DNA of 64,000 bases. It comes from Bog-532 sp965277615. GTDB lineage: Bacteria; Actinomycetota; Actinomycetes; Streptosporangiales; Streptosporangiaceae. Of this stretch, positions 38,651-46,434 are shown one piece after another (position 1 is the first letter of the stretch; every line of letters starts with the position of its first letter). The stretch covers positions 1,054,001 to 1,118,000 of the forward strand of contig CBDIDG010000004.1 in the NCBI GenBank assembly GCA_965277615.1, given 5' to 3'. Under the pieces are notes generated by a model. It made no database searches, was not told the origin of the DNA, and saw only the letters and a list, made by a program, of their open reading frames with translations. The position numbers and the translations under genes were made by a program.

Positions 38651-38684
38651 GGCGGCCAGCCTCCTTCGTGGGAGGCTGGCCGCC
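38651..38684. terminator. Strong 14-bp hairpin between gnd and the glucanase gene
   Basis: GGCGGCCAGCCTCC and GGAGGCTGGCCGCC pair perfectly around a 6-nt loop. It lies downstream of the glucanase stop on the minus strand, and is the likely terminator for that gene although no T-run follows. Confidence 0.65.
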
Positions 38685-38710
38685 GGTCATGACCGTGTCG
38701 GGGTCACATC

Positions 38711-38744
38711 ATCTGGGCCCGATCTGGGCCCGATCTGGGCCCGA
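38711..38744. repeat. Three tandem copies of ATCTGGGCCCG
   Basis: An 11-bp unit repeated three times (last partly) just after the glucanase stop codon; each copy contains the palindrome GGGCCC. Confidence 0.8.
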
Positions 38745-38747
38745 TCG

Positions 38748-40442
38748 TTACGGCAGGGACCACTGCTGGTTGGCGCCGCCGGTGCAGTCCCAGATCTGGA
38801 GCTGCGTGCCGGGGGTCGTCGACCAGCCCGCGTCGTCGAGGCACTTGTTGGATTGCGGGTTGTACAGCTCGCCGTTGGACTCGGGGATGAAGACCTGCGC
38901 GCCGGTGTTGTTGCAGTCGTACAGGTCCACCGTGGTCCCGTCGGCGGTCCCGCCGCCGTTGATATCCAGGCACTTCCCGAGGGCGTGCAGCGTGCTGCCG
39001 GCCTGGACCACCGACCACTGCTGGGCGTTGCTCCCGTTGCAGGTGTAGACCTGCACCGGAGTGAAGTCGGCCGGGTTCGCGCCGCGGACGTCGACGCACA
39101 GGCCGCCGTACCCGACGATCGGGCCGGTGGTCCCGGTGGGCGGAGGCGGAGGCGGAGGGGCGCCGCCGCCGGTGCTGCCGGAGCCCGAGGTGGTGTAGGC
39201 CGCGACGTACTGCACGCTCATCGTGCCGCCTGACGTGGTGGAACTGCTGGGCGACGTGCAGTTGCAGACGCCGTTCGGGTATCCACCGCCCATGGCCAGG
39301 TCGAAGATGATCGACATGTTGTGGTCGAACGCGGCCTGCCAGGTCGAGGTGCCGACCTGGCTCTCGGACACCGTGAAGTACTGGTTCCCGTCCAGGTAGA
39401 ACGTGATCGACTCGTCCGCGGCGTTGGTGCGGTTCTCGATCATCGTGTACGTGTGGTAGCCGGTCTGGCAGCCGGAGCAGGCCCGCAGGCCGCTGCCGAT
39501 GCCGTTCGTCTCGTTACACGGGCCGCCCGGGTCTACCCCGCAGTGCACGGTGCCGGAGAGCTCGGACAGGGCGTTGACGTCCTCCATGATGTCGATCTCG
39601 CCGTTCTCGGGCCACTGGCCCGGACCGAGCATCCAGAAGGCCGGCCAGTAGCCGAGACCGTTACCCGGGTTGGGCTGCTCGATCGAGGCGGTCACCTCAA
39701 GCTCGCCGCCGGCCGGCGCGCCGACGTTAGCGCTCGAGGTCTGGATCCGGCCCGACGTCCAGTTGCTGCCGGAGCCGTTGGCGGTGATGTCCAGGTCGCC
39801 GTTCCCGTCCAGGTGGACGTTGCTGGTCGAGTTGGTCATGGTCTCGATCTCGCCGGTGCCGAAGTTTGAGCCGGGACCGGTGTCGTAGATCCAGTTGCCG
39901 TCCGCGCCGGATCCAGACGACCCGTTGAAGTCGTCGCTGAACTGGGTGGTCCAGCCGGACGGTGGTGCCGGGACGTCCGCCGCTGACGCCCGGGTCTGGG
40001 CGTTGGCGGGGATGGTGTTGGCCATCTGGGCCGTCTGGGCCGTCTGGGTCGTGGTGGCGGCGGTGGCGGCCTGGGCCGTAGTGGCGGTCTGGGCCGTGGT
40101 GGCCGTGGTGTGGGCCGGGGCGGTGACGGCGCCGGAAGCAGCCGGGGCGGTCAGCGCGAACACGGGCAGCGCAGCCGCGGCCACGGTGATGGCCGTGCGC
40201 CGGGCGATGCGGATGGTGCGGGCGGCCCGGGTGCTGCGCGTCGTGTGGGTGGTGCGCGCGGCCCGGGCGGTGCGTGCGGTGCGTGCGGTGTCTGCGCGGC
40301 GGGTCGCCCCGTCGGGCGAGGCGGCTTCATCGGCACCGGGGGCGAAGTGGCTGGTCAGCGGGTCCAGCCCTGCGCGGTCGGTGCGGATGAGGGGCCTAGG
40401 TTGTGGTCGTTCCCCCCGTACTAGTCGTAGCCAGCCAATCAT
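38748..40442 (-). CDS. Secreted GH16 beta-glucanase with CBM13 (ricin-type) domain
   Basis: A 564-residue secreted enzyme. A long basic Thr/Ala/Arg-rich N-terminus (TARTARTARAARTTHTTRST, residues 50-78) precedes a hydrophobic signal core ITVAAAALPVFALTAPAASG (84-103) with RIARR before it. A Thr/Ala-rich linker follows, then the GH16 domain (about 165-410) with catalytic E282-I-D284-I-M-E287, and after a polyproline linker (GAPPPPPPPTG) a beta-trefoil lectin (435-564) with QXW repeats (AQQWSVV, NQQWSLP). It should hydrolyse extracellular beta-1,3 or beta-1,3-1,4 glucans. No in-frame start occurs nearer the signal peptide. Export via Sec or Tat cannot be decided. Confidence 0.9.
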   Translation of the reverse strand: MIGWLRLVRGERPQPRPLIRTDRAGLDPLTSHFAPGADEAASPDGATRRADTARTARTARAARTTHTTRSTRAARTIRIARRTAITVAAAALPVFALTAPAASGAVTAPAHTTATTAQTATTAQAATAATTTQTAQTAQMANTIPANAQTRASAADVPAPPSGWTTQFSDDFNGSSGSGADGNWIYDTGPGSNFGTGEIETMTNSTSNVHLDGNGDLDITANGSGSNWTSGRIQTSSANVGAPAGGELEVTASIEQPNPGNGLGYWPAFWMLGPGQWPENGEIDIMEDVNALSELSGTVHCGVDPGGPCNETNGIGSGLRACSGCQTGYHTYTMIENRTNAADESITFYLDGNQYFTVSESQVGTSTWQAAFDHNMSIIFDLAMGGGYPNGVCNCTSPSSSTTSGGTMSVQYVAAYTTSGSGSTGGGAPPPPPPPTGTTGPIVGYGGLCVDVRGANPADFTPVQVYTCNGSNAQQWSVVQAGSTLHALGKCLDINGGGTADGTTVDLYDCNNTGAQVFIPESNGELYNPQSNKCLDDAGWSTTPGTQLQIWDCTGGANQQWSLP

Positions 40443-41191
40443 CGGCGCCCACTTTCTCGGTATTTAAAAGGAAAGTTTCCTATTGGGCGTTACGAACGTA
40501 TCGCCCTCCGCATATGTCGTCAATAGATCAGTTCTGTTTTTACAGAGCCTAAATTAACCGAGTCCGTAACACTTTCGTGAGAACTCCCGACAGATACCGA
40601 CAGGTTGAGACGCATGAGGTGGCGGGGCGCGGCCGGTGGCGGTCGGCGGCTCGCAGTCCGCCAGGCACCGGCGGGCGGAAGTCCGCCAGGCGGGGGCCCG
40701 GGGCAGGTGCCCGTTGGCGCCAAAGGGCACAGCATGGTGTGCCCTTTGGCGCCAACGGGCACCCCGTCCGAGCGGTTGCCAGTGACGTCTGAGGCTCACG
40801 CGGCGAACGTGACCCGAGTGCGGGGTGGGGCGTACTGGGTGGGGAACTGGTTGGGGTGCGCCGCGCACAGGAGTGGCGGCCTGGCCCATCTCGTCGCCGT
40901 CGTCCCGGCGGCCGAAATAGCGGGCCGGACGGGACGGGTCAAGCGGCAACGATCTACCGCCGCTTGAGGCGGCCCGGGAGGTCTGCTCGGCTGACGGGCC
41001 GGACGACGGCGAGCGCGGGAAGGGCCCAGGCCCAAAGGGCTTCTTCCATCCCGGAGCCAGAAGTGCCCCCGCCGGAGGCAACGACCGGAACGGTTTCGCT
41101 GTGGGCTCAAGCATCCGGCGGCTTACTAGGTCGCGTATCGCGAAACACGTAATATCTTGTCAATGAGGAGCAGCTGACGTACAGTTCAGAT
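40443..41191. other. Long divergent intergenic region, no convincing gene
   Basis: The gap between the glucanase and PadR genes. 40443-40600 is AT-rich and should hold the glucanase promoter. 40650-40700 has repeated GTCCGCCAGGC words; 40706-40763 is a large palindrome. Open frames here on both strands lack codon bias or recognisable domains and run through the palindrome. Confidence 0.6.
40706..40763. repeat. 58-bp inverted repeat made of two 24-bp palindromes
   Basis: The arms 40706-40731 and 40738-40763 are 26-bp perfect reverse complements with loop GCATGG. Each arm is itself almost a palindrome: GTGCCC-G-TTGGCGCCAA-A-GGGCAC and its mirror GTGCCC-T-TTGGCGCCAA-C-GGGCAC, with centres 31 bp apart. 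It is a candidate for a paired operator or a small mobile palindromic repeat. It is not positioned as a terminator for either divergent gene. Confidence 0.85.
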
Positions 41192-41214
41192 ATATCGAGA
41201 CTGTATCTCAATAT
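41192..41214. promoter_or_regulatory. Candidate PadR operator
   Basis: ATATCGAGA-CTGTA-TCTCAATAT: 9-bp arms with one mismatch and a 5-nt spacer, 19 nt before the PadR start codon. AT-rich dyads in this position are typical autoregulatory PadR sites. Confidence 0.6.
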
Positions 41215-41233
41215 TGACGGGTGGAGGAGCGCG

Positions 41234-42196
41234 ATGACAGCGTTCGGATTCGGGGAAGAGTTTGACGACGGCCAGCTCGAGGACAAGCTGTCCGAGGCGG
41301 TCGACCGGGCTCGGGGCCTGCTGCGGAACCTGCACAACCTGGGCTCGGAGAGCATGACGCGGCCGGCTGGGGGGCCGTTCGCGCATGAGCACCCCGGGCA
41401 CCACGAGCACCACGAGCACGCGGAGGCGCACGCGGCCGGCCGGAGCGCGCACTCGGAGCCGGGCCCGGACGACGAGCCGGGCGAAGGTGGCGGCTGGGGT
41501 GGCCCCTGGGGCGGCAGCTGGTCCACCGGGTTCTCCGGTAAGGACTGGGCCGGGTTCTTCGGCGGGCCACGCGGCGGCTGGTGGCCGGGCGCGCCGGGAC
41601 CAGGTCCGCGGCGCGGCTGGGGCGGACCCGGACGCCCGGGTGGTCCGGGCGGACGTGGGCCGGGCGGTCCCGGCGGGCCGCGGCGGCCCAAGGCTTCCCG
41701 CGGGGATGTGCGGGCCACGATCCTGGCTCTGCTGAACGAGGGTCCACGCACGGGCTACCAGATCATGTCCGACGCCGAGGAGCGGAGCCGGGGCGCGTGG
41801 CGGCCCAGCCCGGGCGCGGTCTACCCGGCCCTGCAGCTGCTCGCGGACGAGGGGCTGGTCATCGGGGACGAGGCCGGCGGGCGGCGCACCTACCGGCTGA
41901 CCGAGGTGGGCCAGCAGTACGTGACGGCCAACCCGGAGATGGCTCGCGGCGCGTGGGAGTCGATGGCGGGCACCGACGAGTTCGGGCCCGGCGACCTGCC
42001 CCGGCTGTTCGGCGAGGCGGCCCGGCTGGGCGCGGCCATCGCCCAGCTCGCCCACGCGGGCACGCCAGACCAGATTCGGGCGGCCGAGCGGCTGATCAAG
42101 CGCACCCGGCGGGAAATGTACGAGGTCCTGGCGGGCGACGACGACACCGAGGACGAAGCCGACGGCCAGGACGAGGCCGGCCGGGCGCACGAGTAG
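41234..42196 (+). CDS. PadR-family regulator with His-rich and Gly/Pro-rich N-terminal extension
   Basis: A 320-residue protein. The PadR winged helix lies at about 155-245 (ILALLNEGPRTGYQIMSDAE, PSPGAVYPALQLLADEGLVI, RTYRLTEVGQQYV), followed by a helical dimerisation region. Residues 1-45 form a helix, 50-75 are histidine-rich (HEHPGHHEHHEHAEAH), and 85-150 are Gly/Trp/Pro/Arg-rich, probably disordered. GGAGGAG precedes the ATG. A dyad operator lies just upstream. The next gene, DUF1707, begins 32 nt later and is probably co-regulated. Metal sensing via the His tract is conjecture. Confidence 0.9.
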   Translation: MTAFGFGEEFDDGQLEDKLSEAVDRARGLLRNLHNLGSESMTRPAGGPFAHEHPGHHEHHEHAEAHAAGRSAHSEPGPDDEPGEGGGWGGPWGGSWSTGFSGKDWAGFFGGPRGGWWPGAPGPGPRRGWGGPGRPGGPGGRGPGGPGGPRRPKASRGDVRATILALLNEGPRTGYQIMSDAEERSRGAWRPSPGAVYPALQLLADEGLVIGDEAGGRRTYRLTEVGQQYVTANPEMARGAWESMAGTDEFGPGDLPRLFGEAARLGAAIAQLAHAGTPDQIRAAERLIKRTRREMYEVLAGDDDTEDEADGQDEAGRAHE

Positions 42197-42228
42197 CCTG
42201 CGGCAAGAAGGAAGAAACGGGGTCCGCG

Positions 42229-42780
42229 ATGAACCTGAACGACCGGATACGAATTTCGGACAGCGACCGTGACCGCGCGGCGGCCCAGTTGCGCGACTAC
42301 TACGCCGAAGGCCGGCTGACCACCGAGGAACTGGACGAGCGGGTGACCGCCGCGCTGCAAGCGCAGACCGCGAGCGACCTGCGGCGGCTGATGGCCGACC
42401 TGCCCAGCCCGGTGCCGGCCGCGGGCGGTCCGGGTGCCCCGTCGTACGGGGCACGGGCGTACGGGGCGCGGGCGTACGGGGCGCCACCGTGGGCGGGCCG
42501 GAACCGGGGCCGCCGACGCGGGCCGCGGCTGCTGCCGATCCTGCTGCTGCTCTTCATAGCGGCGATCCTGTTGCCGGGTGGCTGGGTGTTCTTCGCCCTG
42601 CTGAAGGTGTTCCTGCTGTTCTGGCTCCTGGTGGCGGTGGCCGGGATGATCGCGGGACTGGTATTCCGGCACAAGGCGCGCCAGTTCTTCCGTGACCGGG
42701 CCGGTCAGTGGCAGGGTCAGAGCTGGGGTGGTCCCGGCGGCCGCGGCTCGCAGTGGCGCGGTCCCCGCGACGACTGGTAA
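42229..42780 (+). CDS. DUF1707 membrane protein
   Basis: A 183-residue protein with an N-terminal DUF1707 domain (IRISDSDRDRAAAQLRDYYA, EGRLTTEELDERVTAALQAQ, TASDLRRLMADLP), a repeated YGARAYGARAYGAP linker, a basic patch RNRGRRRG and two membrane helices (about 102-122 and 123-146), then a Gly/Trp/Arg-rich tail. DUF1707 is an actinobacterial domain of unknown function often found on small membrane proteins. The start is ATG 42229 with AAGAAGGAAG upstream. It is probably in an operon with the PadR gene. Confidence 0.88.
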   Translation: MNLNDRIRISDSDRDRAAAQLRDYYAEGRLTTEELDERVTAALQAQTASDLRRLMADLPSPVPAAGGPGAPSYGARAYGARAYGAPPWAGRNRGRRRGPRLLPILLLLFIAAILLPGGWVFFALLKVFLLFWLLVAVAGMIAGLVFRHKARQFFRDRAGQWQGQSWGGPGGRGSQWRGPRDDW

Positions 42781-42834
42781 GCACACCGCGCTCGCCAGAA
42801 CCAGCGGGGGCACTGGGACTGCGAGCGCGATGGG

Positions 42835-42869
42835 AAAGGTCCCGGCGCCGTGATGGCGCCGGGGCCTTT
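42835..42869 (+). terminator. Rho-independent terminator after the PadR-DUF1707 operon
   Basis: AAAGGTCCCGGCGCC - GTGAT - GGCGCCGGGGCCTTT, a nearly perfect 15-bp stem, followed by a T-rich TTTGTTGTT. Confidence 0.85.
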
Positions 42870-42942
42870 GTTGTTGCCGGGGTTGGTGGGCTGAGCGGCC
42901 GGCGCAGCGAAGGAACTTCTTGCTGTTATCAGCGGGAGGCGC

Positions 42943-43040
42943 GGAGGCCGGGCCGGCTGGGGAGGCCCGGACGCCGGGCCGGCTGCGGACGCCGGGCCGG
43001 CTGGGGAGGCCGGGCCGGCTGGGGAGGCCGGGCCGGCTGG
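42943..43040. repeat. 18-bp tandem repeat upstream of fumC
   Basis: About five copies of GGAGGCCGGGCCGGCTGG, some varying at two to six positions, lie between the terminator and fumC. The unit contains overlapping GGCC/GCCGGC palindromes. This accounts for most of the 324-nt gap; no gene is seen. Confidence 0.85.
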
Positions 43041-43104
43041 CCAGGGTGGCGGGTAAGCGCCCAGGCTTGGGTAGAGGGTAGGCGTCGACGAGCGGAGGTT
43101 TGCG

Positions 43105-44565
43105 GTGAGCGACGAAGGCCCGAAGGTGCTGGAACTGCCGGTGGGACTGGACGCCCAGGCGGGCGAAACCCGGCGGGAGACGGACTCGATGGGGGCGATC
43201 GAGGTGCCGGCCGACCGCTACTGGGGGGCGCAGACCCAGCGGTCGCTGGTGCATTTTTCCATTGGGGACGACCGGATGCCGGTGGCGGTGTGCCAGGCGC
43301 TCGGGTACGTCAAGCAGGCCGCGGCCACGGTCAACGGGCGGGCGGGACGGCTGCCCGGGTGGATGGCGGACCTGATCGGGCGGGTGGCCGGTGAGGTCAT
43401 CGACGGGCAACTAGACGAGCATTTCCCGCTGTTCGTGTGGCAGACCGGGTCCGGGACCCAGTCCAACATGAACGTCAACGAGGTCATCAGCAACCGGGCC
43501 ATCCAGCTCACCGGCGGCGAGCTGGGCAGCAAGACGCCGGTCCACCCCAACGACCACGTCAACCTGGGCCAGTCGTCCAACGACACGTTCCCGGCCGCCA
43601 TGCACGTCGCGGCGGTGCAGGTGGTGCGCCAGCGGCTGCGGCCCAGCGTCCAGGCCCTGCAGCAGGCCATCGCGGCCAAGGCCGTCCAGTGGCGGGACGT
43701 GGTCAAGACCGGCCGGACGCACCTGCAGGACGCGGTGCCGCTGACCGTGGGCCAGGAGTGGTCCGGGTACGCCCACCAGCTGACCCAGGCCATCGAACGG
43801 CTCGACGATTCGGTGGCCGGCCTGTACGAGCTGGCCATCGGGGGGACCGCGGTGGGCACCGGCCTGAACGCGCCGCCCGGATTCGGGGACGCGGTCGCGG
43901 CCGAGATCGCCACGGCCACCGGGGAGCCGTTCCGTAGTGCGGACAACAAGTTCTCGGCGCTGGGCGGGCTGGACGCGATGGCGGGCGCCTCGGCCGGGCT
44001 GCGCGGGGTGGCGGTGCCGCTGATGAAGATCGCCAACGACCTGCGCTGGCTGGCGTCCGGGCCGCGCTGCGGGCTGGGTGAGCTGATCCTGCCGGACAAC
44101 GAGCCGGGCAGCTCGATCATGCCGGGCAAGGTCAACCCGACGCAGTGCGAAGCCACGCTGATGGTGTGCGTGCAGGTGCTGGCGGACGACAACGCGATCG
44201 CGATGGCCGCGTCGCAGGGCAACTTCGAGCTGAACACGATGCGCCCGGTGATCATCAGCAACTTCCTGCACTCGGCCACGATCCTGGCCGACGCCTGCGC
44301 CAAGCTGCGCGAGTTCTGCATCGAGGGCACCGAGCTGAACCGGAGCCAGATCGACGAAGACGTGGACCGGTCACTGATGCTGGTCACCGCGCTGTCGCCG
44401 GTGCTGGGCTACGACAAGGCGGCCGAGATCGCGCACCGGGCCAGCCAGGAGGGCACCACGCTGCGGGAGGCCGCGGTGGACACGGGCGAGATCAGCGCGG
44501 AGGAGTTTGACCGCATCATGGACCCGTCCGCCATGGTCGGTGACCCGAGCAAGCTAGTCATGTAG
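43105..44565 (+). CDS. fumC: Class II fumarate hydratase
   Basis: A 486-residue fumarase of the aspartase/fumarase superfamily, interconverting fumarate and malate in the TCA cycle. Motifs: VWQTGSGTQSNMNVNEVISN, HPNDHVNLGQSSNDTFPAAM, KTGRTHLQDAVPLTVGQEW, and the flexible-loop signature GSSIMPGKVNPTQCE. The start is GTG 43105 with GGAGG 6-9 nt upstream, giving about 20 residues more than the E. coli enzyme; an ATG at 43189 (SMGAIEVP) would be shorter. It stands just before alkB in the same direction. Confidence 0.95.
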   Translation: MSDEGPKVLELPVGLDAQAGETRRETDSMGAIEVPADRYWGAQTQRSLVHFSIGDDRMPVAVCQALGYVKQAAATVNGRAGRLPGWMADLIGRVAGEVIDGQLDEHFPLFVWQTGSGTQSNMNVNEVISNRAIQLTGGELGSKTPVHPNDHVNLGQSSNDTFPAAMHVAAVQVVRQRLRPSVQALQQAIAAKAVQWRDVVKTGRTHLQDAVPLTVGQEWSGYAHQLTQAIERLDDSVAGLYELAIGGTAVGTGLNAPPGFGDAVAAEIATATGEPFRSADNKFSALGGLDAMAGASAGLRGVAVPLMKIANDLRWLASGPRCGLGELILPDNEPGSSIMPGKVNPTQCEATLMVCVQVLADDNAIAMAASQGNFELNTMRPVIISNFLHSATILADACAKLREFCIEGTELNRSQIDEDVDRSLMLVTALSPVLGYDKAAEIAHRASQEGTTLREAAVDTGEISAEEFDRIMDPSAMVGDPSKLVM

Positions 44566-44603
44566 TCGAACAGGATTTTGAAAAGGTGGCTATAATCGGC
44601 GTA
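44566..44603 (+). promoter_or_regulatory. alkB promoter, leaderless, with a weak LexA-like element
   Basis: A perfect TATAAT (44591-44596) lies 6 nt before the ATG at 44603, so the transcript would start at or next to the start codon. TCGAACAGGATTTTGA (44566-44581) matches the actinobacterial LexA pattern TCGAAC-N4-GTTCGA at 10 of 12 fixed positions and covers the -35 region. Confidence 0.45.
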
Positions 44604-45241
44604 TGACCGTTGACTTCCAGGAATCGCTGCTGGACTTCATGGACGAGCAGCCCACGGAGGCGCGGCCCGGCTCGCTGGACGCGGTGCGGCGGGTGCCGTT
44701 GACCCGCGGCGCGTGGGTGGACGTCCGGCCGGGCTGGCTGACCGGGGCGGTGGACCTGTTCGCCCGGCTGGTGGACGAGGTGCCGTGGCGGGCCGAGAAG
44801 CGGAAGATGTACGACCGGGTGGTCGACGTGCCGCGGCTGCTGTGTTTCTACGGCGAGGACGAGGTGCTGCCCGACCCGGCGCTGGAGGCGTGCCGGTCGG
44901 CGCTGAACGCGCACTACGGGCCGGAGCTGGGCGAGCCGTTCGTGACCGCGGGCCTGTGCCTCTACCGGGATGGGCGGGACAGCGTGGCCTGGCACGGGGA
45001 CACGACCGGACGCGGCAGCAGCGAGGACACCGTGGTGGCGATCGTGTCGCTGGGGTCGCCGCGGGCGCTGACCCTGCGTCCGCGCGGGGGCGGCCGGGCC
45101 CAGCGGTACGAGCTGGGGCACGGGGACCTGATCGTGATGGGCGGCAGTTGCCAGCGGACCTGGGAGCACGCCGTGCCGAAGACGGCCAAGCCGGTGGGGC
45201 CGCGGATCAGCGTGCAGTTCCGGCCGCGGGGCGTGCGCTAG
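44603..45241 (+). CDS. alkB: AlkB-like Fe(II)/2-oxoglutarate-dependent DNA dealkylase
   Basis: A 212-residue AlkB-family dioxygenase that would remove alkyl lesions from DNA bases. Iron ligands are His131 and Asp133 (WHGDT) and His189 (WEHAVPK); the 2-oxoglutarate arginines are Arg201 and Arg207 in RISVQFR. The nucleotide-lid region (RKMYDRVVDVPRLLCFYG) is of the actinobacterial type. Likely leaderless. Its TAG stop overlaps the TAG of the convergent rho-like gene (CTAG). Confidence 0.92.
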   Translation: MTVDFQESLLDFMDEQPTEARPGSLDAVRRVPLTRGAWVDVRPGWLTGAVDLFARLVDEVPWRAEKRKMYDRVVDVPRLLCFYGEDEVLPDPALEACRSALNAHYGPELGEPFVTAGLCLYRDGRDSVAWHGDTTGRGSSEDTVVAIVSLGSPRALTLRPRGGGRAQRYELGHGDLIVMGGSCQRTWEHAVPKTAKPVGPRISVQFRPRGVR

Positions 45242-46434
45242 GCAGCGAGCTGGATCTGGCGCAGGAACTCGGCGTTGGTGGACGTCTGGCGGGTGCGTTC
45301 CAGCAGCAGCTCCAGGGCCTGCTGGGCCTCCAGGCCGGACAGGCCGCGGCGCAGGCGGGCGACGGCCTCGTACTCGTCCGGGACCAGCAGCAGGTCATCG
45401 CGGCGGGTGCCCGAGGCGGCCACGTCGATCGCGGGGTAGAGGCGCTTCTCGGCCAGGTCGCGGCGGAGCCGCAGTTCCAGGTTGCCGGTGCCCTTGAACT
45501 CCTCGAAGAACACGTCGTCCATCCGCGAGCCGGTGTCGACCAGCGCGGTGGACAAGATGGTGAGCGAGCCGCCGCCTTCGACGTTGCGGGCGGCGCCCAG
45601 GAACGTGCGCGGTGGCTGCAGGGCGGAGGTGGCCACACCGCCGGCCAGGATCCGGCTGGTGGACGGGGCGAGCAGGTTGTAGGCCCGGGCCAGCCGGGTG
45701 ATGGAGTCGAGCAGGACCACGACGTCCTGGCCGGTCTCGACCAGGCGCTTGGCCCGCTCGATGGCCAGCTCGGCCACCAGCACGTGATCCTCGGGGCTGT
45801 GGTCGAAGGTGGAGGAGATAACCTCACCGTCGATCGAGCGGCGCAGGTCGGTAACTTCCTCGGGCCGCTCGCCGACCAGCACCATCATCAGGTGCACGTC
45901 GGGCTGGCCCGCGGTGATGGCGTTAGCGACGGTCTTGAGCAGCAGGGTCTTGCCCGCCTTGGGCGGGGCCACGATCAGTCCGCGCTGGCCCTTGCCGATC
46001 GGAGCGACCAGGTCGATAATCCGGGCCGTGGCTGCGGCCGAGCCGGCTTCGAGCCGGAGGCGCTCGTCGGCGTAGACCGGGGTGAGCTGGTCGAAGTGCG
46101 GGCGCCGGTGGGCCGGGGACGCGAGGTCCGCGGACACGGGGACGCCGTTGATGGTGCCGACGGTGGCCAGGGCGGGATTTTTGGCTGGGCCGTTACGGGC
46201 CGACCCGGTGCGGGCCCGTCCGGTGAGCTGGTCACCCCGGCGCAGGCCGTACTGCTTGATCAGGCCGGCCGGGACGGACACGTCGTCCGGGCTGGCGTGG
46301 AAGCCGGCCACGCGAACGAACGCACTCCCCCGGCCGGTGATGTCCAGCAGGCCCGAAACGGGGCTCAGTGAGGCCTTTTCGGTGTCCGAGGGTGGCGGGG
46401 AATTCTGTTTTCTGGTCTGGGTTGCGGTGGTCAT
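45238..46434 (-). CDS. rho: Short transcription termination factor Rho paralogue
   Basis: A 398-residue Rho without the N-terminal helix bundle or the long basic/acidic insertion of the main actinobacterial Rho. A cold-shock-like domain (about 26-120) has GSAFVR in place of RNP1 GFGFLR. The ATPase domain has Walker A APPKAGKT (156-163), ERPEE (189-193), Walker B VVVLLDS (238-244) and RRxLAEKR. The Q-loop reads ILAGGVATSALQPPR where typical Rho has GGVDANALHRPK, so the Asp is lost and the conserved Lys is Arg. Bicyclomycin-contact residues (K159, K162, E189, R190, D243, S244, R247) are kept. Likely a second, specialised Rho; I cannot exclude that it is the only copy. A 426-nt AT-richer region precedes it. 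Confidence 0.93.
   Translation of the reverse strand: MTTATQTRKQNSPPPSDTEKASLSPVSGLLDITGRGSAFVRVAGFHASPDDVSVPAGLIKQYGLRRGDQLTGRARTGSARNGPAKNPALATVGTINGVPVSADLASPAHRRPHFDQLTPVYADERLRLEAGSAAATARIIDLVAPIGKGQRGLIVAPPKAGKTLLLKTVANAITAGQPDVHLMMVLVGERPEEVTDLRRSIDGEVISSTFDHSPEDHVLVAELAIERAKRLVETGQDVVVLLDSITRLARAYNLLAPSTSRILAGGVATSALQPPRTFLGAARNVEGGGSLTILSTALVDTGSRMDDVFFEEFKGTGNLELRLRRDLAEKRLYPAIDVAASGTRRDDLLLVPDEYEAVARLRRGLSGLEAQQALELLLERTRQTSTNAEFLRQIQLAA

Noticed and set aside
40554..41114. 186-codon minus-strand frame in the glucanase-PadR gap
   Set aside because: It reads through the 58-bp palindrome, is low in complexity and has no ribosome site or homology.
42943..43040. CRISPR array
   Set aside because: Repeats are contiguous without unique spacers, and no cas genes are present.
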